Assembly (NCBI GenBank): GCA_037042915.1 | Contig: CM073193.1 | Span: forward strand, 4,216,001 to 4,280,000 | Origin: Auricularia sp. M13 | Lineage: Eukaryota > Basidiomycota > Agaricomycetes > Auriculariales > Auriculariaceae | Direction: 5' to 3' | DNA: 64,000 nucleotides | Shown here: piece after piece, positions 10,562-23,315 of the stretch | Numbering within the stretch: position 1 is the first letter of the stretch | How the letters are laid out: the number at the start of each line of letters is the position of its first letter | Notes under the pieces: generated by a model | What the model saw: only the letters and a program-made list of their open reading frames with translations | What the model was told of the DNA's origin: nothing | The model's database searches: none | Made by a program: the position numbers and the translations under genes

Positions 10562-13500
10562 ATGCGTGCGCTATCCGAGAACTGGTCGTTTGCCCAAGTG
10601 GCGAGCCAGGAATGGCACCCCATATCGGAAATGCCGACCACCGTCCACGTCGAGCTGCTCAAGCTTAAGAAGATTCCCGATCCGGTGGGATTCTCGCGGG
10701 CGCGCTCGCGCTGTAGCAATGCGCGAATACTCATTGGCCCGTGCAGTTTATCGGCCTCGCCGAGTGGGACGTTCAATGTGAGCGGGCGTTGTTGGTCTGG
10801 GGTCGGAATGCAGCGTCATTAATGCTCGAAACAGGGGTTGGCGAAGCGGACTGGGTGTTCAAGACGACGTTCAGCGTCGACGACGCCGAACTTGCACAGC
10901 CAAACATCGATCTGGTGTTTGACGGGCTGGACACGTACGCGAACGTGAAGCTGGTGAGCATCTCGCGGTAGGTGGGAGAAAACACTCGCTGACCCGGCGT
11001 AAACAGAACGGAGAGACGATCCTCGAGTGTGTAACTCCGTATCCCGCGGGAGTGGGCGCCTGACCCGCAATTGGTCCTCAGGACAAACAACCAATTTGTC
11101 CCTTATCGCGTGGGTGCGAAAGACAAGTTGAAATCGGGAAAGAACGAGCTTGAGATAATATTCCCGAGCACGTTTATGAAGGTAACTCTGGGGTTTGACC
11201 CGATATATGCGCATTGTTAACGTCGGTCGCAGGGGAAGGACCTCGAGGATCAGCACGGCAAGTGTTCTTTGTGGAACGGTGATTCTAGCCGGCTGCAAGT
11301 CCGTAAGGCGCAATACAAGTACGTCTTCTGTTGATTTCAACTGGATTCCCTGACACTGTTCTAGTTACGGATGGGACTGGGGTAGGCGACAATCGAGCTT
11401 TGCGAACCCTTCTGATACCGTTGGAACAAGGCCCTGTGCTCATGACCGTGGGACCTTGGAAGCCCATCTACCTCCATGCATATGCTGCCCGTCTCTCCGA
11501 CGTGCAAACGAAGGTTGATGTCTCCGAGGAACTTCATGCCGCGATTACCGTGAAGGCAGTCGCATCTCCGGGGGCTTCAAAGGTCAAGTTTACCGTGAAA
11601 GACCCTAAAGGAACCGTAATCCATAGCACCGAAGCCAGTCTGGACAACAAGAAGGCTGAGTCGACCTTCAAGCCGGACCCGAAGACCCTGCAGCTGTGGT
11701 ACCCTGTTGGCTACGGGAAACAGCCTCTTTACTCGTCAGAGGTCGAGCTACTTGACTCAGTGAGTGAACGTATCTATTCTTTGGCCATAAAGGCTGACGA
11801 CCGTAAAGAAGGGCAAGATTCTGGACACCTCGAAACACAACTTCGGGATTCGCCGGGTCCGCATCGTTGAGGATGAGTTGATCGAGCAGGACGGCCTCAC
11901 GTTCCTCTTCGAGGTAAACAACATCCGCGTGTTCTGTGGAGGGTCCAACTGGATCCCCGCCGACAGCTTTCTCACCACGTACGTGCGCTTCTCGACCGTC
12001 TGAGGAAGCAGGCAGAATCCCACCTTTTCTCCTCAGCGTCACGCCCGAGCGATACCGCGCATGGCTCCAGCTCCTGGTCGACGGAAACCAGAACATGGTC
12101 CGCGTCTGGGGTGGTGGGATCTATGAGCACGACGCCTTCTATGATATCTGCGACGGTGCGGCAATTCTGCTCCTGTGCGCCGCCGGTACTGACAGAGGCC
12201 GCAGAGCTCGGTATCCTCGTGTGGCAGGACTTTATGTTCGGCTGCGGACAGGCATGTGATCGCCCTGTGCGCTCCGTCTGCGGCGAGCTCACGTTGCGGG
12301 AGACAGTACCCGGCCTACGACGAGTTCCTGGCGCGCGTCGTGGCCGAGGCAGAGGCCAACGTCACGCGCCTCCGCCACCACCCCTCCATCGTCATATTCG
12401 GTGCGTCTCCCCAGTCCTTCTCACATAGAAAGCACCCCTGACGCCAGATTCATGCAGCGGGAAACAACGAAGGTGGGGCAACTAAACAGTCCATGGCTGA
12501 TCATGAGCTGCCACTGCCAGTGTGATGCTGAGACGTGGGGCAGACTATCAGGTCGCGGAGTCGTTGAATCTCGAGCTCGACTATGACGACGAGACGTCCG
12601 ACTACCGCAAGACGACGTTCCCCGCGCGGCACATCTACGAGCGCGTGCTGCCCGAGATCGTCGCGCGGCTCTCGGACGTGCACTACCACCGCGGCTCGCC
12701 GTACAGCGGGCACGGCAAGCCCACGCCGGACAGGACGTTCGGCGATATTCACCAGTGTAAGCTGCACCCCTCCCCGCGTTTTCCGGGAAGTTTCCCGCTG
12801 ATACGCTGCCCACTGGCAGGGAATGTCTGGCATGTGCGTGCCCGATTGTGGCCTGCCATCGGAAGCAGCGTCTGTGGCGCGCGCGGGTGCTGACGCGGGG
12901 ATGGCACGCAGGGCTCGCAGGAGCCGTGGCATAACTGGGACAAGCTCGCAGGGCGCTTCGTCTCGGAATTCGGCATGTGCGCATATGCATGGGCCTGCCA
13001 CCAAGCAAGCCCTCGCGAGCTCACCTCCGTCTGGCAGGCAAGCGTATCCCGACATCCGCACCGTCGACTACTGGCTGGGCGGCAACACCGCGGAGCGCTT
13101 CCCCCAGTCCCGGTGAGGTGGTCCTCGCGGTCCGAATGCGTATGCGTGTGGCTGAGATTTGCGCATTGCGCACGGCACAGCATCATGAACAACCATAACA
13201 AGGCGGACGGGTTCGAACGCCGGCTCGAGGTGCGTGTGGGCCCAAAGGGGTGCGACCCGCTTGTTTCGAGCGCTCATCGACACATCTGCGACAGCTGTAC
13301 CTCATGGAGAACTTCAAGCACGCGTTCGACATCGAAAGGTAGGTCCGCCCTTGGATGCTTCTCGTCCCCGTGCTAGGAGAACCAGTGCTGAGGAAGGGCC
13401 CAAATTAAGCTATGTGTATTATACGCAGATTATGCAAGCGGAGACGCTCGCCGCGGCCTACCGCCTCTGGCGCCGCGAGTGGAAGGGCCGCGGCCGGGAG

Positions 13501-14350
13501 TACGTCGCGGGCGCGCTCGTGTGGCAGGTGCGTGTGCCAGGCGCCGCGTGGTGCGCGCGCATAGGCTGACCCCGTCCGACGGCAGATCAACGACTGCTGG
13601 CCCGTGACGTCCTGGGCGATCGTCGACTACTTCCTGCGCCCCAAGCCGGCGTACCACGCCATCGCGCGCGAGCTCGCGCCCGTCAGCGTGGGCGCCAGGC
13701 GCAAGGAGATCGTGGAGTATGCGGACGCGCGCACGGCCGCGCGCCTGACGATCGACACGCGCGTCGAGCTCTGGGCGTCCAACTTCACGCTCGCCGCCGT
13801 CCAGGGCACGCTGGTCGTGCGCGCGTTCGACCTCGACCGGAAGGACTGGACGGACGGCTGGGAGCAGGACGTCGAGCTCGCGCCGAACGCCAGCACCGAG
13901 CTCTGGGCGGGGCGGCTGCCCGGGCAGGACGTCCGGACGTCCAAGAGCGAGCGGCCGCGCAACATCGTGCTCGCCGTGCGCATCGTGTCGGCCGAGGGCA
14001 AGGTGCTCGCGCGCTACGCCAACTGGTGCGCACAGCGTACAGCGCCGTCGTTTAGCAGGCACTCACACCAGGCACACCACAGGCCCGAGCCGTTCAAATA
14101 TATCGTCTTCCCACCGGTGTCCGCGCTCGGCCTGCGCGCCGACATCGGGCAGGACGGCGAGAGCGTGACGCTGCGCACCGACGTGCCCGTCAAAGGCCTC
14201 GTGCTGGACGTCGCCGACCGGTCCGGTGCTGAGGTGAAATGGAGCGACCAGGCGATCGACCTCGTGCCGGGCGACGTCCAAGTCGTCCGGGGCGCAGGTC
14301 TCGCGGGTCGCCAGCTCAAGCTGCGATTCCTGGGCGACGGGACAGCGTGA
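10562..14350 (+). CDS. Beta-mannosidase, glycoside hydrolase family 2
   Basis: Starts at MRALSENWSFAQ and spans the full GH2 architecture over many short exons. There is a jelly-roll N-domain (VFKTTFSVDD, VFDGLDTYANVKL), an immunoglobulin-like middle, the catalytic barrel and a C-terminal sandwich ending GDGTA. The acid/base residue is the Glu of FAGNNEDYQ, split by an intron near 12475. The nucleophile is the Glu of FVSEFGMQAYP near 12966. NYGWDWGPV and NMVRVWGGGIYEHD are typical beta-mannosidase motifs. The enzyme removes terminal beta-mannose from mannan oligosaccharides or N-glycan cores. No signal peptide is visible, so intracellular action on imported or autophagic oligosaccharides is likely. 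All frames join without a break. Confidence 0.92.
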
Positions 14351-15000
14351 GCTTGGGAGCGTGGGAAAGCAGACACGAGCAGCCATGTGATATACGCGCG
14401 GCGCAACCGGGGCGGGCGGGCGGCGGTCCAGAGCACGCGGTGTGAAATGAAAACGAGCACAGGATACCGTAAGGATCATCCATTGTGAACACGAAGCGCC
14501 GTACTGTAGATCTGGGGTTCGCTTGACGACTGGACAATCCTTTGGGTGCGTGGCGGGTGTTCCTGAGCCCGTGGGACGCAGATAGAGAAGACGGTGCGAG
14601 TGATGGATATTACAATGCCATCGCGAAGTGGTTGATGCGTGTATGGGATGACGGCGACAATGCTGGGATTGCACAAGAAGGCGGACCCCGGTACGACTAG
14701 TGTAAGCGGCGTGCAAGGTGAGAGTAGAGAGTACACTGGGTGACATGCAGAGGAGGGAGGCGGCCGACCGGGGACTCGAAGACAACAGTGCAGGGAGAAA
14801 AGGAATATACGGCAAGAAGACCGAAAGCAGTAGAGTATGTCCATCACATAAAGAGAATATACGAGGGTAGAGAGGGAGACGAGACGAGACGAGACGAGAC
14901 AGAAAGAGCCTGAGGAAACCCAACGACAACGCGAAAGCAGAGACTTCGATGTAGAGTGAGAGGGTGACAGCGAGAAGGGCGCGGCGGAGGTGACTGCAGT
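14351..15000. other. Convergent 3' region, beta-mannosidase / RHEB
   Basis: 650 bp holding the 3' UTRs of two converging genes. The reading frames here are extensions of the neighbours and show no domain. Confidence 0.5.
14876..14900. repeat. (GAGAC)5 short tandem repeat
   Basis: Five perfect pentamers in the 3' flank of RHEB. Confidence 0.85.
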
Positions 15001-15844
15001 TCACATGAGGCAACAGCCACTCGTCTGCGGCTCGGGGGCGCCGCGCCGTTTGTAGCGCTTTTCGATCTCGGCCAGACAGAGCTCGAAGACCTTGCCTGCA
15101 CGGCGCAGGGCGCGCAGTCAGATGGGATGCGCGGGGGGATGGCGGGTGGGGCGTTGAGATATGACGCACCGACGTTGAGATTGGTGCGGGCGCTGGTCTC
15201 GATGAATGCGCATCCCATCTTGTTGGCCAGTTCCTGGGCCTCCTGCGTGCTGACTTCGCGGCTGCGGTAAAAGGCGAGTGTGAGCAGGCTAGCGGGGGCG
15301 GGGCGGGGGCGAGATCCGGCGGACAGGGGGAGGGCACGCACCGGGCCAGGTCAGCCTTGGAGCCGACGACGACGGCGGGGACGGACTGCAGGCCGCAGAA
15401 GTCGATGATCTTGTCGTACACGATCTTGACCATCTCGAACGAGCTGCGCGACGCGACCGAGTACACGAGCACGTAGCCGTGGATGCCAATCGCGTGCTTT
15501 GCGTTCAGTATCGAGAACTCGTCCTGCAGCCTGCTCGTCAGCCATACAAAAAGGCTGGGGGGTGCTGGGGACGGACCTGGCCGGCGGTGTCGATGATGTC
15601 GCAGTCGTACTCGACGCCCTTGAGCGCTATCGACTTGTTGAAGGTGTTTTCGATTGTCGGGTAGTACGACTCGACAAAGTGGTTCTCGATGTACTGCACC
15701 ACGAGCGACGACTTGCCTGCACCGACGGCCTGAGCACCGTGGACGACGACGACGACGACAACCGGCACTGGGCTTACCGACGGACCGCGAGCCCAGCACG
15801 GCAATCTTGCGTTTCTTGAAAATATCCCCAGCAGCTCCGGGCAT
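15001..15844 (-). CDS. RHB1: RHEB-type small GTPase
   Basis: Five exons fit: 15844-15778, 15716-15577, 15523-15342, 15261-15170 and 15095-15001 (576 nt, 191 residues). G1 reads GSRSVGKSS with the RHEB-specific Arg after the first Ser region, where Ras has Gly. The switch I/effector segment is FVESYYPTIENTF, and switch II is DTAGQDEFS. G4 is GSKADL rather than NKxD, and G5 is ETSAR. The tail is basic, then ends CCLM, a CAAX box predicted to be farnesylated. RHEB activates TORC1 at endomembranes in other eukaryotes; this role is inferred. It shares a 1.1-kb divergent region with the Spo12-like gene. Confidence 0.93.
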
Positions 15845-16973
15845 GTCGACGGCGGGAGGAAACAGAGAAGACGGGCGGTCGGGGGCGGTTTATAGCTCAC
15901 TAAATAACCCTCGCGAGCCTCCCCGGCACTTCCCGAAATCAAACATCAACGATGTCACCTCTAAAATAAACGATCCTGACTTCCCGCGCCCGCCGCACAA
16001 ACGCTGTCCTTATCGCCCGCCCCTTTCGCAGTTTCAGATTTTGTACTTTATAAATGCCCAAAAATGCACAGAAAATGCAAGTACAAGTGTCCGTCTGGCA
16101 CGTTCCGGAACGCCCGAGTCTTGTCCGAGAATATTGCTTCCAGGATAGTGATCATCGATCCACCGTGGCCTTACCACGTCCTGGCCAAACCTCGCGTCGC
16201 GCAAATTGGGCCGTGGCAGCCCAGCCGCTGCAGCCCAGCAGCACCACGCTCGGCGATTAGCCAGAGATAACCATGGCGAAAACGCTGACTCGTCCGAGCC
16301 CGTCCTTCAATTCCCATTGTGCGCATTGCCTGCGCACGCCTCGTGTTCGGGGTCAGCTCTCATCTGACGCCGTCCAGCGCGGGGAGGCTGGCAGCTGGCG
16401 ATAAGCATGAGTGCTGAGTAGTGCCACCCTCCCGAGCCGCAGCGCCCAGACGCGGGAGGGCCGATAAAGCAAGTGCCGTTTGCGAACTTTGGCTTGCTGC
16501 CTTTGGCCGCCGCGCGTGTACGGTGCCCGCTCGGGCGTTTTGGTTACACTTGCAGTTATCGGTGGCAGCACGACCTTCGACGCTTGCCTGCCTTATCTGC
16601 ACCGCTCACTACCAGGGAGACGCTGAGCTGAGCCTGCGTTGTTACAGTTACCTGCGCCAGCCCGAGATGCGATAGGCACTAGTACTTACGAGGGGTCGAC
16701 GCCCGACCGTGACGGCCGCCAGCGCGAGGGCAGGGCCGCCGCAGAGCCCCTCGACGTCACCCTTCCCATGACGCAGAGCCTGAGATAGTGCAAGATGCAC
16801 GCCTGCAAGTGGAGCGTCGCCTGGACGATTGCTGCCGCCAAGTGGTCTGTGCGCCTCACGTGACGGCAGCCGATGGTTGAGCGCGGAAGAAAAGCGGGGT
16901 CCGAAACTCCGCCCGTCGACGTCCTTCCAACCGCCTCGCCCGCCCGCCACCCACCCAGCGCCCGCCGTCGACC
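15845..16973. other. Divergent intergenic region, RHEB / Spo12-like
   Basis: 1.13 kb between divergent start codons. Polypyrimidine-rich near both genes. No RNA gene, repeat or conserved frame recognised. Confidence 0.45.
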
Positions 16974-17535
16974 ATGTCCGCCCAGTCCACGCCCGACGCC
17001 TCGCCCATCCAGCCGCTACACCACCCCGAGCAGGCCGCCCAGATCCAGGTGCCCCAGGCGCCGCTGGGCAACGCCACCAACGCCCCCGGCATGGGCGGCA
17101 AGGCCCTCCTGGCCAAGAAGCTGGCAGCGTGCGTACTACCTAGGCGCATTGGTCGACCAATCGACGACTGACCTGCGCGCACAGCGGCAAGCCTGCCTAC
17201 GTGAGCCCGTCGGACCAGCTGATGACGCCCTGCACCGCGAAGCTCAGCCAGGCAAAGAAGAAGCACTTTAGCAAGTACGTCCTCGTCTTTCCACCGGTGC
17301 TACTTTGCCCAGACTGATCCTGCGCGCGTGACCCAGGGGCAAGCCCATCCGCTTCGCGTTCAACTCGGCCGCGGCCGCAGCCGACGACGACGACGACGAA
17401 AAGGCATCGGCCCCGACAAACGGCTCGCCGCTCGCGCAGTCCGCGCAGGAGGAAGACGAAGACAAGATGGACGTCGAGGACGCCGAGCCCGCAGCGCCGG
17501 TACCCGCCTCGCGTCTGCAGCCCGCGGAGTTCTGA
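16974..17535 (+). CDS. Spo12-like cell-cycle protein
   Basis: Three exons fit: 16974-17128, 17185-17274 and 17337-17535 (444 nt, 147 residues). The middle carries the short conserved block AYVSPSDQLMTPCTAKLSQ followed by KKKHFSKGKPIRFAFN, which matches the Spo12 family signature of Ser-Pro and Thr-Pro sites beside a basic run. The rest is low-complexity: Pro/Gln-rich at the N-terminus and an Asp/Glu-rich tail (DDDDDEK, EEDEDKMDVED). Spo12 proteins act in mitotic exit (FEAR network) in yeast and in meiotic divisions. The Ser/Thr-Pro sites suggest CDK control. Assignment rests on one short motif, so it is less sure than its neighbours. Confidence 0.65.
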
Positions 17536-18486
17536 GTCCCCGCTCCCCTGTGGAGCTCCGGATTCGAGTCCCCTCCCCGCTCTCGTTCACGACGTTGTCA
17601 CGATATGACCTCCCAATTTGCTTGTTTGTCTGCTTGCTACTCCTCGCTCCGCTCTCCCTCTTTCTTCCTCTCTTTGTCGTCTTCCTGTCTATCGCTGTGC
17701 ACTTCCTATGCTTTTGTAGATCTGGTTTTGCGCAACGATTGGGCTTGTAAACATCTCAAATATGGTCCTGAGGTCATGCGCATCATGCTACCCATCCGGT
17801 GTTCGTTCCTGGAAACTATCCGTAAAGATTTATCCTAGCAAATTTTTTCTCCACCGCCTTTGTCAACTTCAACATCACAGTGGAGGATCGAGCTGCGCTC
17901 TGCGTAAGCTGCAAGGTACGCGAGCCCACTGACAGCAGCCCGGCAAGTCGCAACTGCCACCGCGACATTCGCATCGAGATCGCAGTGGCGCGAAACAAGT
18001 CCACCTGGCGCCTCGGGATATCGCGACGTGATCATCATGCCGCCTGGAAAGATCCCGCGAGCCCTGGCAACCATTCAACATTTCCACCGTTTCGTCTGCA
18101 CGTGGCCGCACTGTTTGGGGCAATTTCAGCTCAAGATTCAGAAATGAATGCATGGCGGCGCGACTCTTATCCCACGTGCGTCGTCGCCATCGTGGAGGAA
18201 CCGTCAGCCTAAGCCTTCGCCGACCTTGTCGGGTGATGACCAGATAAAACATCGACCGTGAAAACGGTCACGGTCACGCCGCGACTCTAGCGTCAGCCCG
18301 TCAGACCACTGCCAGTTTGAATGCGGTCGAAAATGGACAAGATTCCCTCTGCCAAACGCTAAACGGCCTGACAAAGCAGCGTGTTTGCCCATAGTAGCTT
18401 GCCTGGACGGGCACCGGACGAGACAGGAATGGGCACGCCGGATTGCCTATTGCAGCGGGTGTGTACACCGTAGGCCAGTTGCGGGA
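17536..18486. other. Convergent intergenic region
   Basis: 950 bp between the Spo12-like stop and the AARSD1-type stop. It begins with a pyrimidine-rich 3' UTR. I see no gene or repeat in it. Confidence 0.45.
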
Positions 18487-20164
18487 CTATGCCTTAGCGC
18501 GCTCGACGGCGGCGAGAAGACTGCGCTCGTCCCACGCAGCGCCCGGGGGCGCCTTGCCCGACCAGCGCGGGCCCTTGCCCCCGCCCTTGACCCCGGCCGC
18601 CTTGAGCGCCTCGCCGACGCGCTTCACGCCGTCCTCGTTCGCCGCGGCGCCAAAGACGAGCACGACCACCGCCGCCACGCCGCACGAGAGCGCGACGACG
18701 TACCGCCGCGAGGCGTCCGCGCGCGCCGCGAACGTCTTCTGCACCTCGTCGAGCAGCGCGAGCGCGTACGGCGAGTCGTCTGCGCGGTGGTGCACGAGGA
18801 ACTGCGTGCCGTCCCCCGCTGAGCTCTCCAGACGCTGCAGGAGGTCGGTGGCGAGCCCGCGCGCGATCTCCGCCTCAAGATCCATGACGCGCTTCTCGGA
18901 CTTGCGCCGCCCGTCGAACTCCTGCGCGGCGCGCGCGGGCACTTGAGATGCAGCGCAACCAAACGCTGACGCTGCGCCGGTGAGCAGTGCGTGTGAGCTG
19001 GAGAGAAGGGCGAGCACGCGCGGGCCCGCGACGAAAAAGAGGCGCACGCTCCCGCGCGAGATGGACTCCGTCTGCGGGAGGATGAAGACGTTTATCCCCT
19101 GCAAGTCTGGCAAATGCGTGCCACAGCATCTGCAGCATGAGCGGGCCAGTGAGTCAGTCTGCAGTGGAGTCAGTGCAGATATATGAGCAATACGCACGCG
19201 TTCCTGTCGATGCCGTCGATGCAAATGGTGCGCTTCACGCCGCCGCCAGCGTAATCCTCAGGGATGCCCTTGAAGCTCTGGCGGAGCTCCGCATTGGGCT
19301 CGGGCGGTACGCCGTCCGCGCTGCCCTCCATGTCGTGCACCTCGACCCAGACGCGGCGCGGCAGCGAGGTGACAGCGTTCAGCGCATTCTGCACGCGCGT
19401 GATCTCGTCGGCCGTAGGTGCGCGCGGCACCTCGATATACGACGGCGAAGGGTGCGACGTCAGGGACCACGAGAGCGTCGCGAGCCCGCAGTGCTCTTCC
19501 ATGAGCGTGCTGAGCAGGTGCTGCGACGTGTGCATGCACATCTGCAATACAGTCGGCGGCATCGGTCAATCGCGTCCATCCTGTCGAATTCTATACACGG
19601 CGCACGCACATGGTCGTACCGGCGCGCCCAGCCATCGTCGCCCAGGGACACACGCACCGTATCGCCCGCGCCCGGGGCTGTCGCCGGTGCCGCAGAGGCG
19701 CTGGGCCGGACGGTGTGCACGGCGAGCAGACCAACCCTGCGCACGGACAGCACGTCGAAGCTGTCTCCGCTGGCAAGCACCATGTGGCCGATGTCGCTTG
19801 GCTGGCCGCCGCCCTCGGGAAAGAGCACCGTGTCGTGGAGCACGACGTCGAACAGCGGCCGGCCGTCCAATGGCTCAGAGTCTGTCCCTTTCTTCTTCTT
19901 CTTGGACGCCGTCGGGGCAGCTGCCACCGCCTGCCAAGACACAAGCGTAGTAGAGAGCTCCCTCAGCAGAGGATCGCCTGCCAGGAGACGCGTGAGGCTC
20001 GTCCGTGATCGGCCGATTCGTACTGGATGCTAACGTTGGCAGGCGAGCAGCCCGACGGGCAGCGGCTTCGCGTTCTCCAGCAGCGTATGCACCGCAGGCG
20101 ACGTGACGCGAAAGTATCCGAGGTCATTAGCATTTGGAGGCAACGCGACGAGAGCAGCAGCCAT
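18487..20164 (-). CDS. Alanyl-tRNA editing protein, AARSD1/AlaX-L type
   Basis: Four exons fit exactly: 20164-20035, 19977-19610, 19541-19198 and 19129-18487 (1485 nt, 494 residues). The N-terminal half has the beta-barrel motif VLFPEGGGQPSDIGH. The editing core begins with the zinc ligands HTSQH and is completed by CCGTH, whose first residue is created at the third splice junction. The C-terminal region has a coiled stretch (DGRRKSEKRVMDLEAEIARG) and a DHHA1-like domain ending KGGGKGPRWSGKAPPG, as in the AlaRS C-Ala region. Such stand-alone proteins hydrolyse Ser or Gly mischarged on tRNA-Ala. It is tandem with, and downstream of, the ceramide synthase. Confidence 0.9.
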
Positions 20165-20397
20165 ATCAGTCACAGGGTTCAGGGTGAAAGCAAGAAAGCA
20201 GAAAAATGACTCATTACTCCGCAGCATGCCGCCCGGCTCTCTAGATGTGGGGGTATCCGAAAGGCAAAAATGAGCAGACAATATGTAAGTTCCCTCCACA
20301 CGAGAAGAAGGCTGTACTGTAAGTGACGGGCTAGGAAGGTCTACAGATCTAGGCGACGGGCTTGCGGAGGGAGAGTCAATAGTTACAACTGCCAGTC

Positions 20398-21756
20398 TCA
20401 GCAGTTCTTTTTCCACGATGACACGGGCTCGAGCACAGAGGGCGTCTTGGCCAGGTCGCGATCGGCAGACTTGGGGTCCGATTCGTCTCTGGCAAAAGGA
20501 AGATGTGAGCGGCGAAGTTAACCCGGGCGTTCAGAGAAACGCTCGTTACATTTCGTCGTCGCTCCGGACGTCCTCCGCTGGTTGCCCGCGTAAAACCTTG
20601 TACACCACGGTGAACATCATTGACGCCCACATGCACATCATGGCCTGTGCAGGATCGACAGATCAGTTTACCCCTATCAGGAAGACGCAAAACTGCGCAC
20701 CATGAGCGACAGCAGGAACCCCAGGAAACTATAATGCGCCGTCTTTGAGAAGAAGTATCCCTCGTTCGCGTCCCACTTGTGCTCGAGCGGGCTGTTGTAT
20801 ACGGAGAGAATAACAATGCCAAAGGCCACCTGGCGCGTGGCCAGCCAAGAGAGCACCCAGACGCCAAAGATGATGTCGCAGAGCGAGACGAATCCCAGGT
20901 AGCGCATCATCTTGGCAAACTGAAAATGCATAGGTATATGCGCAAGATGGGGCGGGGGTTGTTACGCACTGCAAGGAAGATGTCGCACCAGTCCATGAGG
21001 ACAAGAATGAGGCAGCCTATGCGCGTGAAGCTACCAAAGTAGCTGAGGCCGATGAGTGGAATCGTTACAACGTGATGGGTCATCATTTGCACATGGTCCT
21101 TTCGTCGCGCCTCGGCGTTGAGCACGAGCACACTGTGCAGCCAGAAGGAGAACTGCGTGAGGTAGTAGAATTTGACGGGACCTGCAATTGGGATGTGCGG
21201 GTAGCTGATCCAGAGGTAGTCGAGATTCCACGGCGAATGCGGGAATTTGAAGTGGATATACTGCGAAGGCGTCAGCGTCGAGATCCACAGCGCTGCTAAG
21301 TTCATGGCGTACTGCACCGTAGGACCAGTAAATGACGAAGTATATCCACTGGTAGCCCTGCTCAGCAAAGCGCATGACGCTTCGCTCGCGCATAATGTCT
21401 CGCTTGGTGGGCTTCTTGCCAGCCAGCGACGGGGCTGCTGCTGCTGCGTCAACTTCGGACGCTTGGGTCGACTTCTCGTCTGGCTGCGTGGCGGCTTTCG
21501 AGCGTTCGTACTGCTCGTCGGCGCGCGTGAGGTACCAGCGTGCAAACGGCTCAAAGACCTTCAGCCGGACGACTTCGCGGGCAATACCCAGGAAGCCAAT
21601 CCACATCAGGACGAAGCATATGTCCAGCGTGCCCGTGCCATAGTAACTGGAGTCGGGGAACGAGTCTGGCTGGGCCGGTGGGTCGACCGGGTACGAAAGC
21701 GTGAAGAATGGTACGAGATAGGAGGGCAGCCAGGACGGCGCTGCCTGCACGTTCAT
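20398..21756 (-). CDS. LAG1: Ceramide synthase, Lag1/TLC family (one apparent frame break)
   Basis: Starts MNVQAAPSWLPS. Several membrane helices follow, and the TLC/Lag1 motif is clear: FWLHSVLVLNAEARRKDHVQ, then MMTHHVVTIPLIGLSY with the two catalytic-site His, then LMDWCDIFLA joined by an intron to FAKMMRYLGF. The tail after the last helix is acidic (EDVRSDDE) and ends SSWKKNC. Ceramide synthases acylate sphingoid bases in the ER using acyl-CoA. Between YFVIYWSY and VQYAMNLAALW, near 21334-21345, the frame must change by one base and no intron fits. Confidence 0.88.
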
Positions 21757-23315
21757 CGCGTTCTATAGCGTGTCGGAGGGTTCCCTGGGGGAGCTGAGCG
21801 CGGAGCTGGTCAGGAGATGGCGCGCTACACGTAGTTGACCGTCCGCAAGGTCGGGTAGTTGTACCGGGAAATTTGCGACCCCGAGCTGTTTCTTCACGTC
21901 CTGCATTCATCCACGAGCCCGCACGCCCGCTGAACCTCGGAATATCCACATCTCGTGTAGTTATCAATTGTCAGTAGGTATTAGCCACGGATTCGCTCCC
22001 CATTCAGGAACGAGATATGATTCAACACCTCTACTAACGTCGATATTCGCTTGGAAACAACAGTATGATTAAAACCATGATATGGCGTACAGCGGTAACA
22101 CTACTCTTCGTACAAGAAAAGCTTGGGGTTCTGCTTCGCCCACGGCGAGTCCGGGGTAGCGCGGGTCAGCCATAGAACAGACACCGCCTCGCCACTGCCT
22201 CGTGCGATCGTCCCCAGGACCCCTGTAACTACATTTACCTAAAAACCAATGGAAAATCCAAACTCGTTGAAGAGTAGTCCATGCTGAACAATACTAGCGC
22301 AGCATAGAGCTGTTTGGGGCAGTTCGTGAGTCGTCACACATGCACTGTGCCCTCTCAGCAGTAAATCCGGACGACGCATGCGTGACCAAATATTAGTCGC
22401 GTGGGCATTCGAGGTGTTCGCCGTCCGCGTAATGATTGAGGCTTAGCGCACGAGAAAAGCCGAGTAGTACGGGTTGAAACGACGGAGGAATTGTGGTGTA
22501 GATTCTCCAGCAGGAGGCAAAAGTCCAAGACCCCGTAGCAGCCGGAGGCATGAATCAGAAGAGCTATGAGCCTTGACTTAGTATAACTTGTGTGTGCATT
22601 TTTCTGCATCCAGGAAGCTGGCCGCAAGAAAGACGGCGCAGACCGACAGAGGGGGCACCTTCCGCATATGCCAGCCAGAATGCGGAAGTAATAAGCTTGA
22701 TAGCCACGCGCCGGTATCGCAATTAGAACGATACTTTGAACCGAGCAAAAGACGTTCAATCATGACCAGAAGGGGGCGGAAGAGTCGGCGACTCATTTCT
22801 GCTAGCAGCGTAGGATGATGAACACTTTCCGATAGTTGGCGCGCCGAGAGAGCGAAGTCGTCAACCTGGGCATGTTGTGCTTGCTATAAAGAAACAAATC
22901 GTTGGGCCATCAAAATGTTGTGGGAACGACGATGGCAGGAAGGTGAGCGAGATAACGCAAAACGCTGGCCTGCTGCTGCATGGTTGTGCATGAGGAATGA
23001 CCTGGAAATCTATCCGGGAGATATCTGGTTGAGAAAAGAGAGCAAAAATCATGTCAGGAGCCTCAAGACGCAGCAAACACAGGGCAGTCTGAAAGACCTG
23101 AGGTTCCTCGGAGACAGTGAATCCGACCCGCGACTGCTCGGCAGAACAAATTGGATAAAGGGCGTGTAGAACGCGTAGCTGCGGTCCCCTTGGGATTGCC
23201 TGGTGAAAGTTGGAGGAAGACATTGTAGTTCGGGATTTGAAAGCAAAGAAAGCCCAATCAACAAGTCCGTTAGAGCCGTCGCGGGCTTTGAAGCAGGAAG
23301 TTGCGCTCGACCGTC
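21757..23315. other. Divergent intergenic region, ceramide synthase / U1A-U2B''
   Basis: 1.56 kb, the longest gene-poor stretch in the left half. It is AT-richer, with only short unrelated reading frames on both strands. I find no tRNA, conserved motif or terminal repeat. It may hold long 5' regulatory regions or an unrecognised non-coding RNA. Confidence 0.4.

Noticed and set aside
14876-14900. Short tandem repeats as a CRISPR-like array
   Set aside because: Units are pentamers without spacers, in a eukaryotic 3' flank.
14063-15844. 593-codon minus-strand frame
   Set aside because: It is the RHEB first exon reading on through introns; the spliced 191-residue GTPase explains the conserved parts and no domain exists in the rest.
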